Below, in pieces: positions 24,551 through 33,348 of a stretch of DNA of 64,000 bases. The translations under genes were made by a program, and so were the position numbers. The stretch is from Brevundimonas sp. NIBR11. GTDB lineage: Bacteria > Pseudomonadota > Alphaproteobacteria > Caulobacterales > Caulobacteraceae. Location: NCBI RefSeq assembly GCF_027912535.1, contig NZ_CP115465.1:3018001-3082000 (forward strand), in the 5' to 3' direction. Every line of letters begins with the position of its first letter. The stretch's first letter is position 1. The notes beneath the pieces are model-generated. The model made no database searches and was not told where the DNA came from. It saw only the letters and a list, made by a program, of their open reading frames with translations.

Positions 24551-25323
24551 CAGGCGGCGGCGTGAACCGGACGCGGCGCGACCGCCACGTCTTCCAGCAG
24601 GGCCTTGAACCGGCGGATCGCCTCGCCGGTCAGTTCGGCGTCGTACTTCATCGGCAGGGCGGTCATCGGCTCGTCGAAGCTGTGGGTGCCGGGCGCAACC
24701 CAGGTCTCGACCTCGGCGCCGCAGTTGCGGACCATGTCATGGACGCGCTCGGCATTGCGGACCGTGGTCAGGTGATCCTTCTGCGAGATCACCGCCAGCG
24801 TCTTCGGACAATGCCGCCACGGCCGCATCCGGTTCAGAGCCGCGATCCCGACGTAGGGGTAGGCCAGATAGGTCGCCTTGACGCCCGACAGGTCGGCGCT
24901 TTCCGCGTCCTTCACGCCCAGCGCCGTCGGCGGATTGGGGTCGCAGCTCATGGCCTCCATGATGCCCCAGCCGCCGTGGCTCCAGCCGGCCAGGGCGATG
25001 CGGGTCTGGTCCACGTCGGGCCGGGCCGAGACGCCCTGGATCGCGGCCACGACATCGCCGCCCCGTTCCCAGCCGCGCAGCATCAGGCCGGTGCAGACGG
25101 TAGCCATGGCGAACTGCCGCGACCAGCCGCGTGGGGCGTAGCTGTCGACGATCGCGGCGCGCCAGCCGGCCTGCTTGGCCGCCTGGGCGTACATCGGCAG
25201 GTGGCCGCGCAGGCCGCCGCAGCCGTGGAACAGGAGGGCCGTCGGCCGAGGCCGGTCGTCGTCGGGACCGACCATGGTGGTGAAGGGTTCGAGCTTCGCC
25301 CAACGGTCGGAGAGGGTGTCCAT
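24550..25323 (-). CDS. dienelactone hydrolase family protein (copy 2)
   Basis: A 257-aa paralogue of the downstream hydrolase gene. Motifs: ALLFHGCGGLRGHLPMYA (oxyanion), RIALAGWSHGGWGIME (nucleophile Ser), VISQKDHL (acid) and APGTHSFDEP (base His). Both copies keep the full triad and the conserved phrases RGWS and CTGL, so both are probably active with different specificity. It lies 23 bp before the purH stop on the same strand, so it may be transcribed with purH or from its own promoter. Confidence 0.85.
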   Translation of the reverse strand: MDTLSDRWAKLEPFTTMVGPDDDRPRPTALLFHGCGGLRGHLPMYAQAAKQAGWRAAIVDSYAPRGWSRQFAMATVCTGLMLRGWERGGDVVAAIQGVSARPDVDQTRIALAGWSHGGWGIMEAMSCDPNPPTALGVKDAESADLSGVKATYLAYPYVGIAALNRMRPWRHCPKTLAVISQKDHLTTVRNAERVHDMVRNCGAEVETWVAPGTHSFDEPMTALPMKYDAELTGEAIRRFKALLEDVAVAPRPVHAAA

Positions 25324-25346
25324 GGGTGCAGCCTATCCCGATCGAT

Positions 25347-26951
25347 CTAGTGCCGGAAGACGCGAACCCCGGTGAAGGCCATGGCGATGCCCTTCTCGTC
25401 CGCGGCGGCGATGACTTCGGCGTCGCGCATGGAGCCGCCCGGCTGGATCACCGAGGTGGCGCCCGCCGCGACGGCTTCCAGAAGACCGTCGGCGAAGGGG
25501 AAGAAGGCTTCCGAGGCGCAGGCCGACCCTTCGGCGAGGGAGTGGGCCAGGCCCTTGGCCTCGCCGGCCTCGCGGGCGCGGATGGCCGCGATACGGGCCG
25601 AGTCGCGGCGGTTCATCTGGCCGGCGCCGATGCCGGCCGTCTGGCCGTCCTTGGCGTAGACGATGGCGTTGGACTTGACGTGTTTGGCGACCGTGAAGGC
25701 GAACAGCATGTCCTGGATCTCGGTCGGCGTCGGCTGGCGGCGCGTGACGATCTTGAGGTCCGCAGGCGCGATCAGCGAGCGGTCGCGCGACTGGACCAGG
25801 AAGCCGCCGGCGACCGAACGGAAGACCTCGCCCGCGCCGTGCGGGTCGGGCAGGCCTTCGGTGATCAAAAGACGCAGGTTCTTCTTCGAGGCGAAGACCG
25901 CCTTGGCTTCATCGTCGGCGCCGGGGGCGATGACGACCTCGGTGAAGATCTCGGTGATACGCTGGGCGTCTGCGCCGTTCAGCGGGCGGTTGACGGCGAT
26001 GACGCCTCCGAAGGCCGAGACGGCGTCGCACTCCAGGGCGCGGGCGTAGGCTTCGGACAGGTCCTTGCCGACGGCGACGCCGCAGGGATTGGCGTGTTTG
26101 ACGATGACGCAGGCCGGGGCCTCGAACTCGGCGACCAGCTCATAGGCGGCATCGGCGTCGGCGATGTTGTTGTAGCCCAACTCCTTGCCCTGGATCTGCT
26201 GGGCGTAGGCGACGCCGGGGCGCGCCTCTCCGGTGCGGTAGAAGGCGCCCGTCTGGTGCGGGTTCTCGCCGTAGCGCAGGGTCTGCGCGAGGCTTCCGGC
26301 AATCGATTTGCGAGCCGGGGCGGCGTCTTCGAGTTGGCTGGCGAACCAGCCCGAGACGGCGGCGTCATAGGCCGCCGTGCGGGCGAAGGCGCGGGCGGCC
26401 AGTTGCTTGCGCAGGGCCAGAGAGGTCGAACCGGAGGCCTTCAGGGCCTCGACGATCAGGCCGATGGATTCGCCGTCGACGGCGACGGCGACGTAGCCGT
26501 GGTTCTTGGAGCCCGAACGGATCATGGCCGGGCCGCCGATGTCGATGTTCTCGATCACGGCGTCGAAACCACCGCCCGAGGCCACGGTGGACTCGAACGG
26601 ATAGAGGTCGATCCAGACGATATCGATGGCGCCGATGCCGTGTTCGTCCATGGCCGCCTTGTGCGGGGCGGCGTCGCGAACGCTCAGGAGGCCGCCGTGG
26701 ACCACGGGGTGAAGCGTCTTGACCCGGCCGTCCATCATCTCGGGGAAGCCGGTCAGGTCGGCGACGTCCTTCACCGGCAGTCCGAATCCGGCGATGGCGG
26801 CGCGCGTGCCGCCGGTCGAGACCAGCTCGACGCCCGCCTCATGCATCGCGCGCGCCGCCGTCTCCAAACCCGTCTTGTCCGACAGGGAGATCAGGGCGCG
26901 GACGGGCTTCACCGCGTCGGGCGCGGGCGGGAAATCGGGAGCGGCGGGCAT
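25347..26951 (-). CDS. purH: bifunctional AICAR transformylase/IMP cyclohydrolase
   Basis: A 534-aa PurH that performs the last two steps of IMP synthesis. The N-terminal cyclohydrolase has [45 protein letters not shown] and NLYPF-like [11 protein letters not shown]. The C-terminal transformylase has [28 protein letters not shown], the [11 protein letters not shown] active-site stretch and [12 protein letters not shown] took the ATG at 26951 (MPAAPDF), preceded by AAGGA; the frame is open upstream without homology. Confidence 0.96.
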   Translation of the reverse strand: MPAAPDFPPAPDAVKPVRALISLSDKTGLETAARAMHEAGVELVSTGGTRAAIAGFGLPVKDVADLTGFPEMMDGRVKTLHPVVHGGLLSVRDAAPHKAAMDEHGIGAIDIVWIDLYPFESTVASGGGFDAVIENIDIGGPAMIRSGSKNHGYVAVAVDGESIGLIVEALKASGSTSLALRKQLAARAFARTAAYDAAVSGWFASQLEDAAPARKSIAGSLAQTLRYGENPHQTGAFYRTGEARPGVAYAQQIQGKELGYNNIADADAAYELVAEFEAPACVIVKHANPCGVAVGKDLSEAYARALECDAVSAFGGVIAVNRPLNGADAQRITEIFTEVVIAPGADDEAKAVFASKKNLRLLITEGLPDPHGAGEVFRSVAGGFLVQSRDRSLIAPADLKIVTRRQPTPTEIQDMLFAFTVAKHVKSNAIVYAKDGQTAGIGAGQMNRRDSARIAAIRAREAGEAKGLAHSLAEGSACASEAFFPFADGLLEAVAAGATSVIQPGGSMRDAEVIAAADEKGIAMAFTGVRVFRH

Positions 26952-27040
26952 GGCGAGTCCTTGGGGCGATCCTGGGGGAGGTGAGGATGCGCGCGCGTCT
27001 AGCACCCGGGGGCGCCGGGGTCACCTTCGGTCGCGGGAAA

Positions 27041-27277
27041 TCAGACCCGGATGTCGAGAAGCTGGCCGAGGCGGGGCAGGCGCTGGGTTTCGGGCTCGGA
27101 CGCCGACGTCGCTTGGGCAGTCTGGCTCGTCGGCGCCTGTGGCTGCGGCGCGGTCGCCTGTACGCCGTTCAGCGCCGCGCGGAAGAAGGCGGCCTGCGCG
27201 GCCTTCGCTTGGGCCGACGGACCGACAGGGTTGGCGGCGGGCAGGGAGGACGGGACGTCGGGCCGGATCGTGCTCAT
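27041..27277 (-). CDS. small Ala/Gln-rich protein of unknown function
   Basis: A 78-aa protein, low complexity in the middle (Ala, Gln, Pro, Ser, Thr), ending RLPRLGQLLDIRV. The end resembles the short L-P-R-x-G-x-L-L-D-I-x-V tail I associate with small flagellum- or motility-linked proteins of Caulobacterales, but that is a weak memory and not evidence of function. It lies in the gap between purH and the ccmG end on the same strand. There is no signal sequence. Confidence 0.5.
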   Translation of the reverse strand: MSTIRPDVPSSLPAANPVGPSAQAKAAQAAFFRAALNGVQATAPQPQAPTSQTAQATSASEPETQRLPRLGQLLDIRV

Positions 27278-27373
27278 GCCGACAGGGTTAACGATTCCTG
27301 TCGAAAAAGGGTTAACGGGCTTCTTTGGTGGCTACCGCTCGACGCGCGGCGTCTCGCTGCTCGAGCCCGGCGG

Positions 27374-27973
27374 CTACTGCGCGGCGTCCCGGCGCGCCTT
27401 GGCTTCGTCCAGCGTGGTCGCCGTCGGCAACGGCCGCAGCGGGGCGTCGAGGGCGGTTGTCAGGCGCTCGACGTCGGCGTCGGTAAGCAGAGGTCCCGAC
27501 GATTTGGCGACGATCCGGCCCATGGCGTCGACGGCGAAGCTCTCGGGCACGCCCGAGACGCCGAGATCGAGACCGGCCCGACCTTCGCGATCCACCAGAA
27601 CCATGGCGAAGGGATCGCCCAGTTCGTCGAGGAAGGCCTGGGTCGCCTCGGGCTCGTCCTTGTAGGCGACGCCGACGACGGCGATGCCCTGCGCTTTCAG
27701 CGCCAGCAGCCTCGGATGCTCGATTCGGCACGGCGCGCACCAACTGGCGAAGACGTTGACGATCATCGGCCTGCCGACCCCCGCGGTGCGGATGTCGACG
27801 TTCTGGGGACCGGCGACACCGTTCTGGAGGATGGGCAGGACGGTCTCGGGCACAGACTGGCCGACGAGAGCGTCCGGCTTGAACTCGGGATCGCGCTTCA
27901 GCGACCAGCCGATGAAGAGGGCGGCGAGGGCCGCGAGCACCACCAGCGGGATGACGGCCAACCAGCGCTTCAC
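27374..27973 (-). CDS. ccmG: periplasmic thioredoxin-like protein CcmG/DsbE
   Basis: A 199-aa membrane-anchored thioredoxin. An N-terminal helix (VIPLVVLAALAALFIGWSL) anchors it, and the active site is ASWCAPC (C79 and C82) followed by the CcmG-type acidic stretch RIEHPRLL, and GVSGVPESFAVDAMG with the cis-proline. It keeps apocytochrome c thiols reduced for haem attachment. The start is a GTG (27971-27973) overlapping the CcmD stop (GTGA); the frame continues a few codons upstream inside ccmD. Third gene of the ccmC-ccmD-ccmG run. Confidence 0.93.
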   Translation of the reverse strand: MKRWLAVIPLVVLAALAALFIGWSLKRDPEFKPDALVGQSVPETVLPILQNGVAGPQNVDIRTAGVGRPMIVNVFASWCAPCRIEHPRLLALKAQGIAVVGVAYKDEPEATQAFLDELGDPFAMVLVDREGRAGLDLGVSGVPESFAVDAMGRIVAKSSGPLLTDADVERLTTALDAPLRPLPTATTLDEAKARRDAAQ

Positions 27974-28122
27974 GACGCGTCGTCCTCGAGACGCTTCAGC
28001 TCCGCCTTCCATTTGCGCGAGGCGGAGAGCGCGCGGGCGACCACGGCGCCGAGCACCAGCACGCTGACGCCCCAGGCGGGCCAGACGAAGGCGGCGTAGG
28101 GGCTCATGTCGAGATCGAGCAT
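27970..28122 (-). CDS. ccmD: haem exporter protein CcmD
   Basis: A 50-aa single-pass membrane protein not easily found because of its size. Sequence begins MLDLDMSPYAAFVWPAWGV, with one hydrophobic segment (about residues 10-28: AFVWPAWGVSVLVLGAVVA) and a charged C-terminal tail, the normal CcmD layout. GGAGG stands six bases before the ATG at 28122. Its stop overlaps the GTG of ccmG, and the ccmC stop is 2 bp upstream. CcmD holds CcmC and CcmE together during haem loading for c-type cytochromes. Confidence 0.88.
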   Translation of the reverse strand: MLDLDMSPYAAFVWPAWGVSVLVLGAVVARALSASRKWKAELKRLEDDAS

Positions 28123-28123
28123 T

Positions 28124-28843
28124 CTACGCCTCCAGCGCCTGACGGGCGCGCAGGGTCTGGACGCGACGGCGCGTGATCTCCGTTCGGATCGACGTCAGCC
28201 AGACGGCCAGGAACAGGGCGCCATAGGCGGCCATCATGGTCAGCAACGGGGCGAGGAAGACCGGGTCGAGGCTGGAGCCCCCGGCGCGCAGCAGGGAGGC
28301 CGGCTGATGCAGGGTGTTCCACCAATCTACCGAGAACTTCACGATCGGCAGGTTGATCAGACCGACCAGACCCAGGACGGCGGCGGCGCGGGCGGCCTTT
28401 GTCTCATCGTCGATCGACGCGCGCAGGGCCATATAGCCGAGATAGAAGAGGAACAAAACCAGCACCGAGGTCAGCCGGGCGTCCCAGACCCACCAGGTCC
28501 CCCACATCGGCTGGCCCCACAGAGAGCCGGTGATCAGGGCCAGGGCCGTGAAGGCGGCGCCGGGCAGGGCGGCGGCGCGGGCGGCGGCGTCGGCCAGCGG
28601 GTGGCGGAAGACGAGGGCGAAGAAGCTGGAGACGCCCAATGCGGCATAGGCCGAGAGGCCCAGGGTCGAGGCGGGCACATGGACGAACATGATCCTGACC
28701 GTGTCGCCCTGCTGATAGTCGCCGGGCGCGGCGAAGCTCAGCCAGATCCCGACGGCCAGCAGCACGACCGCCACGGCCCACAGCACCGGCGTCAGCGGCC
28801 GGGTGAAACTCATGAAACGGGCGGGATTGGCGAGGCCGAACAT
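28124..28843 (-). CDS. ccmC: haem lyase/transfer protein CcmC
   Basis: A 239-aa membrane protein with six helices. The haem-binding tryptophan-rich motif WGQPMWGTWWVWDARLTS is at residues 109-126, and the two histidines that flank it in CcmC are at about 55 (MFVHVPAS) and 179 (WNTLHQPASL). It loads haem on CcmE for cytochrome c maturation. The upstream side holds cspA and its terminator, so the ccmA/ccmB transporter genes are not next to it here. Confidence 0.95.
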   Translation of the reverse strand: MFGLANPARFMSFTRPLTPVLWAVAVVLLAVGIWLSFAAPGDYQQGDTVRIMFVHVPASTLGLSAYAALGVSSFFALVFRHPLADAAARAAALPGAAFTALALITGSLWGQPMWGTWWVWDARLTSVLVLFLFYLGYMALRASIDDETKAARAAAVLGLVGLINLPIVKFSVDWWNTLHQPASLLRAGGSSLDPVFLAPLLTMMAAYGALFLAVWLTSIRTEITRRRVQTLRARQALEA

Positions 28844-28883
28844 CGTCCGCGCGATTACGCGTGGAGCGGGGCCGGTTCAAACG

Positions 28884-28914
28884 AAAACGGGGCCGAGGCT
28901 TGCGCCCCGACCCC
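28884..28914 (-). terminator. intrinsic terminator of cspA
   Basis: On the minus strand GGGGTCGGGGC and GCCTCGGCCCC form an 11-bp stem with two G-T pairs and a GCAA tetraloop, followed by GTTTTC. It lies 27 bp after the cspA stop and separates cspA from ccmC. Confidence 0.9.
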
Positions 28915-28941
28915 GCGATCGTTCGAAAAATCCCTGAAGGA

Positions 28942-29154
28942 CTATTCGGCGGCCTTCAGCTGACCAGCGGATTCCTTGCCCGAGCGACGGTCGCGCTCGA
29001 CTTCGTAGGAAACCTTCTGGCCTTCGTTCAGGCCGTTCATGCCTGCGCCTTCAACGGCCGAGACGTGGACGAAGACGTCCTTGCCGCCGTCCGAAGGCTC
29101 GATGAAGCCGTAGCCTTTAGTGGAGTTGTACCATTTGACAGTGCCGGTAGCCAT
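28942..29154 (-). CDS. cspA: cold shock family protein
   Basis: A 70-aa CSD protein: [20 protein letters not shown] with RNP1 (KGYGFIEP, 13-20) and RNP2 (VFVHV, 27-31). It binds single-stranded RNA/DNA. GGAGGT precedes the ATG at the right distance. The gene has its own promoter with a predicted leader of about 125 nt and a strong terminator, so it is a monocistronic unit, as usual for csp genes. Confidence 0.96.
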   Translation of the reverse strand: MATGTVKWYNSTKGYGFIEPSDGGKDVFVHVSAVEGAGMNGLNEGQKVSYEVERDRRSGKESAGQLKAAE

Positions 29155-29283
29155 TTCATGACCTCCATAAGCAGTTCGCATCAGACAAGAGCGCCTGAAG
29201 CCTGTCGGGTCTGAATGGGATCGGCCAGAAACTCGGTGCGGACGCAAAGAGAGAGGGCGTTACGCAGAGAGATCGACGGGCTC

Positions 29284-29312
29284 CATATACGCCGCTTATC
29301 GCCTGGGCACAA
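29284..29312 (-). promoter_or_regulatory. predicted sigma-70-type promoter of cspA
   Basis: Minus strand: -35 TTGTGC (29307-29312), spacer 17 bp, -10 TATATG (29284-29289). The transcript would begin near 29278 and leave a leader of about 125 nt before the cspA ATG, similar to the long regulatory leaders of cold shock genes. Confidence 0.6.
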
Positions 29313-29335
29313 CCTTGCTCCGGATTTCGCGCGCC

Positions 29336-29605
29336 TCAGGCGGGGACCGGACCGTCCTCGTCCTCGTCTTCCAGGTCGACGGCAGCCGATTTCACGACCT
29401 CTTCCACGCCTTCCGGGGCGACGTAGTGTTCGACACAGAGTTTGCGCAGGGCCGACGTCAGGGAGCCGCCGTACAGGCGATCCTGGACCCGCTCGTGACC
29501 CTCCTGCTGCAGCTTCGACTTGATGTCGCCGACGGTGCGGCACTGTCCGCTGCGGGCAAGCTCGTAGGCGCGTTCTAGGGTCGTGGGACGGAAGTTGTTA
29601 CTCAT
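29336..29605 (-). CDS. conserved small protein, function unknown
   Basis: An 89-aa cytoplasmic protein: MSNNFRPTTLERAYELARSG, then a basic helical part (TVGDIKSKLQQEGHERVQDRL and GGSLTSALRKLC) and an acidic tail (DLEDEDEDGPVPA). The layout, with E-R-A-x-E-L-A-R-S-G followed by V-x-x-I and L-x-x-E-G, suggests a small helix-turn-helix-like fold, but I recognise no named family. It lies 43 bp from yihY on the same strand and upstream of the cspA promoter, which overlaps its end. Confidence 0.75.
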   Translation of the reverse strand: MSNNFRPTTLERAYELARSGQCRTVGDIKSKLQQEGHERVQDRLYGGSLTSALRKLCVEHYVAPEGVEEVVKSAAVDLEDEDEDGPVPA

Positions 29606-29648
29606 GGACAGAGAGATAGGCGCTCCGACCCGATTTTGCGACTCCGGC

Positions 29649-30890
29649 TCAGCTTTGCGCCCGGTTGCGGCGTCGCGACAGCCGGTCCGCCAGAGCTTCG
29701 GCGTGTTTGAGGGTGAAGGTCAGGGCGGCGGGGTTGCCGCGCCGCGGACCGACACTGTCGGCCATGACCGCCCCGCGTTCGCCGATAGCCTCTGGGCTTC
29801 CGGTGGTGGTGTCGACGGCGGTCTGGTGCTCGATCTCGGCGTTCACCTCCGCGCCCATGAGGATGATCTGCACCGAAATCCACGTCCACAGCAGGAAGCC
29901 CATGGCGGTCGCCAGCGGGCCGTAGGAGTCCAGCCGCACGAAGGTGGTCAGGTACCAGCTGAAGATGAACGACACGAAGACGCTGAGCGAGGCGGCGAAG
30001 AGGGCGCCCGGCGTCAGCCACCGCCAGCGGGCGCGCTGGCGGCAGGGGCCGAAGCGATAGATGATCGTCAGGGCGCCGACATAGCCCAGGAACAGCAGGG
30101 GCCAGCGCAGGGGCGCCAGTCGCTCCCAGTCGTCCGCCAGCCCGAAGACGCCCAACACGACGGGCACGCCGACGACGAGCACGGCGCTCATCAGCACCGC
30201 CGCCAACCCCGTCAGGGTGAAGGCGAAGCAGAGTAGATTGTAGTTGACGATATTGCGCTTCTCGACCTCGTGATAGGCGACGTTCAGCCCGTAGAAGAGG
30301 GTCTTGATCCCGTTGTTGGCCGTCCATAGCGACAGGGCGAGGGTCCAGAACAGGGTAAAGGTCAACTGGCCCGTCGAGCCGGCCGCCAGTCGGGTCAGCT
30401 CCACATTGATGAACTGAGCTACGTTCGACGGCAGGACCGAATAGAGAAAGGCGATGCGCCCGGCCGCATCGGTCGGATCCGCGAACAGGCCGTAAATGGT
30501 GATGAAGGCCGCCAGGGCGGGAAACAGAGACAGCAGGATGAAGAAGGTCACGCCACCCGACACGAAGCCGACCCGGTCTCCGAAATAGGCTCCGCCGACC
30601 CGCCAGAAGATGTCGATCCAGCCCTTGTGCGGGATCTGGTGCGGGCGCTGGGCCATCCGCCCCCGGCCGGGCTCCTTGGCCTCATAGTCCTCGGGCGTCG
30701 GCGGCTTCGGCGGGGTCGGCTGCGGGCGTTCGGGTCTGAGTTCGACCCCGTATTTATGACCCTGGGTGTAGAGCAGATGCGCCGCGCCCGCCCCCGCACC
30801 CAGGCCGCCGACGACCGCGACGACGAAGGCCCAAGGACGGGACAGCAGGTTTCGACGGCGGGTCGGGCGGATCGGCAGGGGCGACTTCAT
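29649..30890 (-). CDS. YihY/virulence factor BrkB family membrane protein
   Basis: A 413-aa protein. A single N-terminal helix (PWAFVVAVVGGLGAGAGAAHLLY) and a Pro-rich linker (PERPQPTPPKPPTPEDYEA) precede the BrkB domain with six helices: DRVGFVSGGVTFFILLSLFPALAAFITIYGLF, WTANNGIKTLFYGLNVAYHEVEKR and TPGALFAASLSVFVSFIFSWYL are typical. The ATG at 30890 is the first sensible start; the open frame extends further without homology. The function of the family is not settled (proposed transporter). Divergent from prmC. Confidence 0.88.
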   Translation of the reverse strand: MKSPLPIRPTRRRNLLSRPWAFVVAVVGGLGAGAGAAHLLYTQGHKYGVELRPERPQPTPPKPPTPEDYEAKEPGRGRMAQRPHQIPHKGWIDIFWRVGGAYFGDRVGFVSGGVTFFILLSLFPALAAFITIYGLFADPTDAAGRIAFLYSVLPSNVAQFINVELTRLAAGSTGQLTFTLFWTLALSLWTANNGIKTLFYGLNVAYHEVEKRNIVNYNLLCFAFTLTGLAAVLMSAVLVVGVPVVLGVFGLADDWERLAPLRWPLLFLGYVGALTIIYRFGPCRQRARWRWLTPGALFAASLSVFVSFIFSWYLTTFVRLDSYGPLATAMGFLLWTWISVQIILMGAEVNAEIEHQTAVDTTTGSPEAIGERGAVMADSVGPRRGNPAALTFTLKHAEALADRLSRRRNRAQS

Positions 30891-31051
30891 CGGCGGGTGA
30901 ACGGCTCGGCTGCGGCCGATGTTCCGGCCAAGCTGACCTTGCCTGAAAGTCGTGCTTGAGGCACTCAGCGCCGCCACGAGCGGGAACGCAGGCGACGCGC
31001 AGGCTTTCCGCCCTCCATGACGCCCTCCGCCGAGACGACCCCGACCGAACA

Positions 31052-31936
31052 ATGACCCAACCCACGACACTCGTCGCCGCCTGGAAGGCCGCGCAAGGCG
31101 AGCTCAAGGCCGCCCGCATCGACAGCCCGGCCATCGACGCCCGCCTCCTGCTGGAGGCTGCGACGGGCGCAAGCCGTCTGGAAATCCTGACCGACCCGCA
31201 CCGGCCTCTGACGCCGGAGCAGTCCGCGACGCTGGCCGGCTATCTGGAGCGCCGGCTGAAACGCGAACCGGTGTCGCGCATCCTCGGCCGCAAGGGCTTC
31301 TGGAAGATCATGCTGAACGTCACGCCCGACGTGCTCAGCCCCCGCCCGGACACCGAGACCATCCTCGACATCGCCATGCTGGCCTTCGAACCCGCCCAGG
31401 CCTTCAGCGTCATCGATCTGGGCACCGGGTCGGGCGCCATACTTCTGGCCGTGCTCGGCGACCGGCCGGGCGCGCACGGGGTCGGCACGGACATTTCGTC
31501 CGAGGCTCTGGCCGTGGCCAAGGAGAACGCGGCCAACCTGGGTCTGGACAATCGCGCGACCTTCCTGCGCACCGAGTGGGCGGCCGGGTTCGGCGACGCG
31601 AGCTTCGATCTGGTGGTGTCCAACCCGCCCTATATTCCGTCCGACGACATCGCCGGCCTCGATCCAGAGGTGCGCGAGCATGATCCGCTGCTGGCGCTGG
31701 ACGGTGGGCCGGATGGGCTGCAGGCCTATCGCGACCTGGCCCCCGAGATCGCTCGCATCCTCAAGCCTGGCGGAATATTCGCCGTCGAGATCGGCTGGAA
31801 TCAGGGCGATGCCGTGAAGGCCCTGTTCGAGGCGGCCGGACTGACGGACGTCAAGGTGGTCAAGGATCTGGGCGACCGCCACCGGGTGGTCACCAACGGC
31901 CCGGACCCGCGCACGACGCCGATCCGCCAGTCGTGA
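31052..31936 (+). CDS. prmC: peptide chain release factor N5-glutamine methyltransferase
   Basis: A 294-aa PrmC (HemK). It has the N-terminal helical domain (about 1-85, with REPVSRILGRKGFW), SAM motif I DLGTGSG (122-128) and the catalytic NPPY (191-194, VVSNPPYIPSDDI). It methylates the Gln of the GGQ loop in release factors. In many bacteria prfA stands directly upstream; here the upstream gene is the divergent yihY, so the usual pair is separated. The ATG at 31052 fits homology; the frame is open earlier. Confidence 0.95.
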   Translation: MTQPTTLVAAWKAAQGELKAARIDSPAIDARLLLEAATGASRLEILTDPHRPLTPEQSATLAGYLERRLKREPVSRILGRKGFWKIMLNVTPDVLSPRPDTETILDIAMLAFEPAQAFSVIDLGTGSGAILLAVLGDRPGAHGVGTDISSEALAVAKENAANLGLDNRATFLRTEWAAGFGDASFDLVVSNPPYIPSDDIAGLDPEVREHDPLLALDGGPDGLQAYRDLAPEIARILKPGGIFAVEIGWNQGDAVKALFEAAGLTDVKVVKDLGDRHRVVTNGPDPRTTPIRQS

Positions 31937-31960
31937 TCGAGGACCGGCCCAACAAACCCC

Positions 31961-31988
31961 TTGGAAAGGCGGCTGACGCACGCTAAGT
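31961..31988 (+). promoter_or_regulatory. candidate promoter upstream of the DUF4167 gene
   Basis: TTGGAA (31961-31966) and GCTAAGT (31982-31988) resemble the -35 and the GCTANAWC-type -10 of the Caulobacter housekeeping sigma factor. A start here would give a leader of roughly 225 nt before the gene at 32221. The gap 31937-32220 holds nothing else that I recognise, apart from a small hairpin (GCGGGG/CCCCGC) in its right part. Confidence 0.4.
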
Positions 31989-32220
31989 CTTCCTCTGTCT
32001 CCCACCCAAACCGCACGCCTCGGACCGATCCACGGCCCAGTTCGCGCGCTCGGGGCATGTGACGGTCGGGCCAGTTGTCCGGCGGACCACGGGGCGGCGA
32101 CAGATTTCCGATCACATCGACAGCGGGGATTGGCCCCGCGCGACACGGAACGACGAAACGAACGACTCCGGCGCCGATAGGCGATCCGGCCGTTCTCTCG
32201 AAAGCACACGGTAGCGTCCG

Positions 32221-33270
32221 ATGAGAGATTTCAAGGGCATGAAGCGTCAGCGCGGTCGCAACCGGAAGCCCGGTGGCGGCAGCGGCAATGCGAATGCGGC
32301 CAACCCGAACCGGTCGTGGGATTCGCAAGGCCCCGAGAACATCAAGGTCCGCGGCAACGCCCAGACCGTCTACGAGCGATACCAGCAGCTGGCCCGCGAC
32401 GCCGCCTCGTCGGGCGACCGGGTTCTGGCCGAGAACTATCTCCAGCACGCCGAACACTATTTCCGCGTCCTGCGCGCCCTGCAGCCGGCCCGTCCGGTCA
32501 GCGAGATCGCCGCGCGCGAACTGTCCAACCAGGGCTACGACATCGATTTCGAGGACGAGACCGGGGCCCAGGCCGCCGCCTTCCTCGCCGCCCAACAGGC
32601 CGCCGACCGCGCCGCCCAGCAGCAGAACGAGGCCCGCGACAATGAAGGCCAGCGTGAGTGGACGCCGCGTCCCCCGCGCGAGAACAACGACGGCCAGCGC
32701 GAGGGCAATCAGAACCGCGATCGTGACCGCGATTGGACCCCGCGCCCCCCTCGCGAGAACCGCGACAATCAGAACCAGGATGGGCAGCCGCGCGCCGACG
32801 GCGAGGGTCAGGAAGGCGGTCGTCGCGAGACCCGCCGCGAACGCTGGGAGCGTCGCCGCGACGAACGCAACCGCCGCTTCGAGGCCGAGGGCGGCACGCC
32901 CGACACGCGCACCTGGGAAGAGGCTGAGGGTCGCAAAGAGGGCCGCGCCGAGAGCGGCCGGGACGACAACATGAGAGTGGGGGGCGACTTCATCGCCTCC
33001 ACCGCCCCGGTGAGCTACGCCCCGCCCGCCGAGGCGCCCGCCCCGGTCGAGGCCGCCGCGGAACCCGCCGAGCGTCCCGCCCGTCGCACCCGCGCGCCCC
33101 GCGCCGAGGGTCCGGTCGATACGGCCCAGGCCCTGCCCGGTTTCCTGACCCGGTCGGCGGCGCCCGCCGCTCCGGCCCCCGCACCGGCGCCGGAAGCGAC
33201 GGAAGAAGCCGCCGCGCCCAAACGCCGCGCTTCTCGCAAGAAGGCCGAAGCGCCCGCCGACGGCGAGTAG
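32221..33270 (+). CDS. DUF4167 domain protein (putative RNA-associated)
   Basis: A 349-aa protein. The N-terminal 100 residues are the DUF4167 domain: a basic start (MKRQRGRNRKPGGG), then VRGNAQTVYERYQQLARDAASSGDRVLAENYLQHAEHYFRVL, the family core. A long low-complexity region follows, rich in Arg, Asn, Gln and Asp with a repeated WTPRPPREN unit, then a Pro/Ala tail ending in a basic patch (KRRASRKK). The neighbouring prmC fits the usual alphaproteobacterial context. The Arg/Asn-rich disorder suggests RNA binding or phase separation; that is inference. Confidence 0.9.
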   Translation: MRDFKGMKRQRGRNRKPGGGSGNANAANPNRSWDSQGPENIKVRGNAQTVYERYQQLARDAASSGDRVLAENYLQHAEHYFRVLRALQPARPVSEIAARELSNQGYDIDFEDETGAQAAAFLAAQQAADRAAQQQNEARDNEGQREWTPRPPRENNDGQREGNQNRDRDRDWTPRPPRENRDNQNQDGQPRADGEGQEGGRRETRRERWERRRDERNRRFEAEGGTPDTRTWEEAEGRKEGRAESGRDDNMRVGGDFIASTAPVSYAPPAEAPAPVEAAAEPAERPARRTRAPRAEGPVDTAQALPGFLTRSAAPAAPAPAPAPEATEEAAAPKRRASRKKAEAPADGE

Positions 33271-33278
33271 ACCACTGG

Positions 33279-33298
33279 CCGGACGGCGCGTCCGGTTT
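33279..33298 (+). terminator. probable terminator after the DUF4167 gene
   Basis: CCGGACG, loop GCG, CGTCCGG, then TTTA. The stem is perfect over 7 bp and sits 8 bp after the stop codon; the T-run is short. Confidence 0.5.
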
Positions 33299-33321
33299 AC
33301 CATTATACAACCCATGAGTGT

Positions 33322-33345
33322 GCAATCTCCGACAACGGAGGTTGC
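33322..33345 (+). promoter_or_regulatory. hairpin covering the ribosome binding site of the hybrid kinase gene
   Basis: GCAATCTCCG (33322-33331), loop ACAA, CGGAGGTTGC (33336-33345) form a 10-bp stem with one G-T pair. The 3' arm contains the GGAGG (33337-33341) for the ATG at 33349. Folding would hide the ribosome site. Confidence 0.65.
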
Positions 33346-33348
33346 GCC

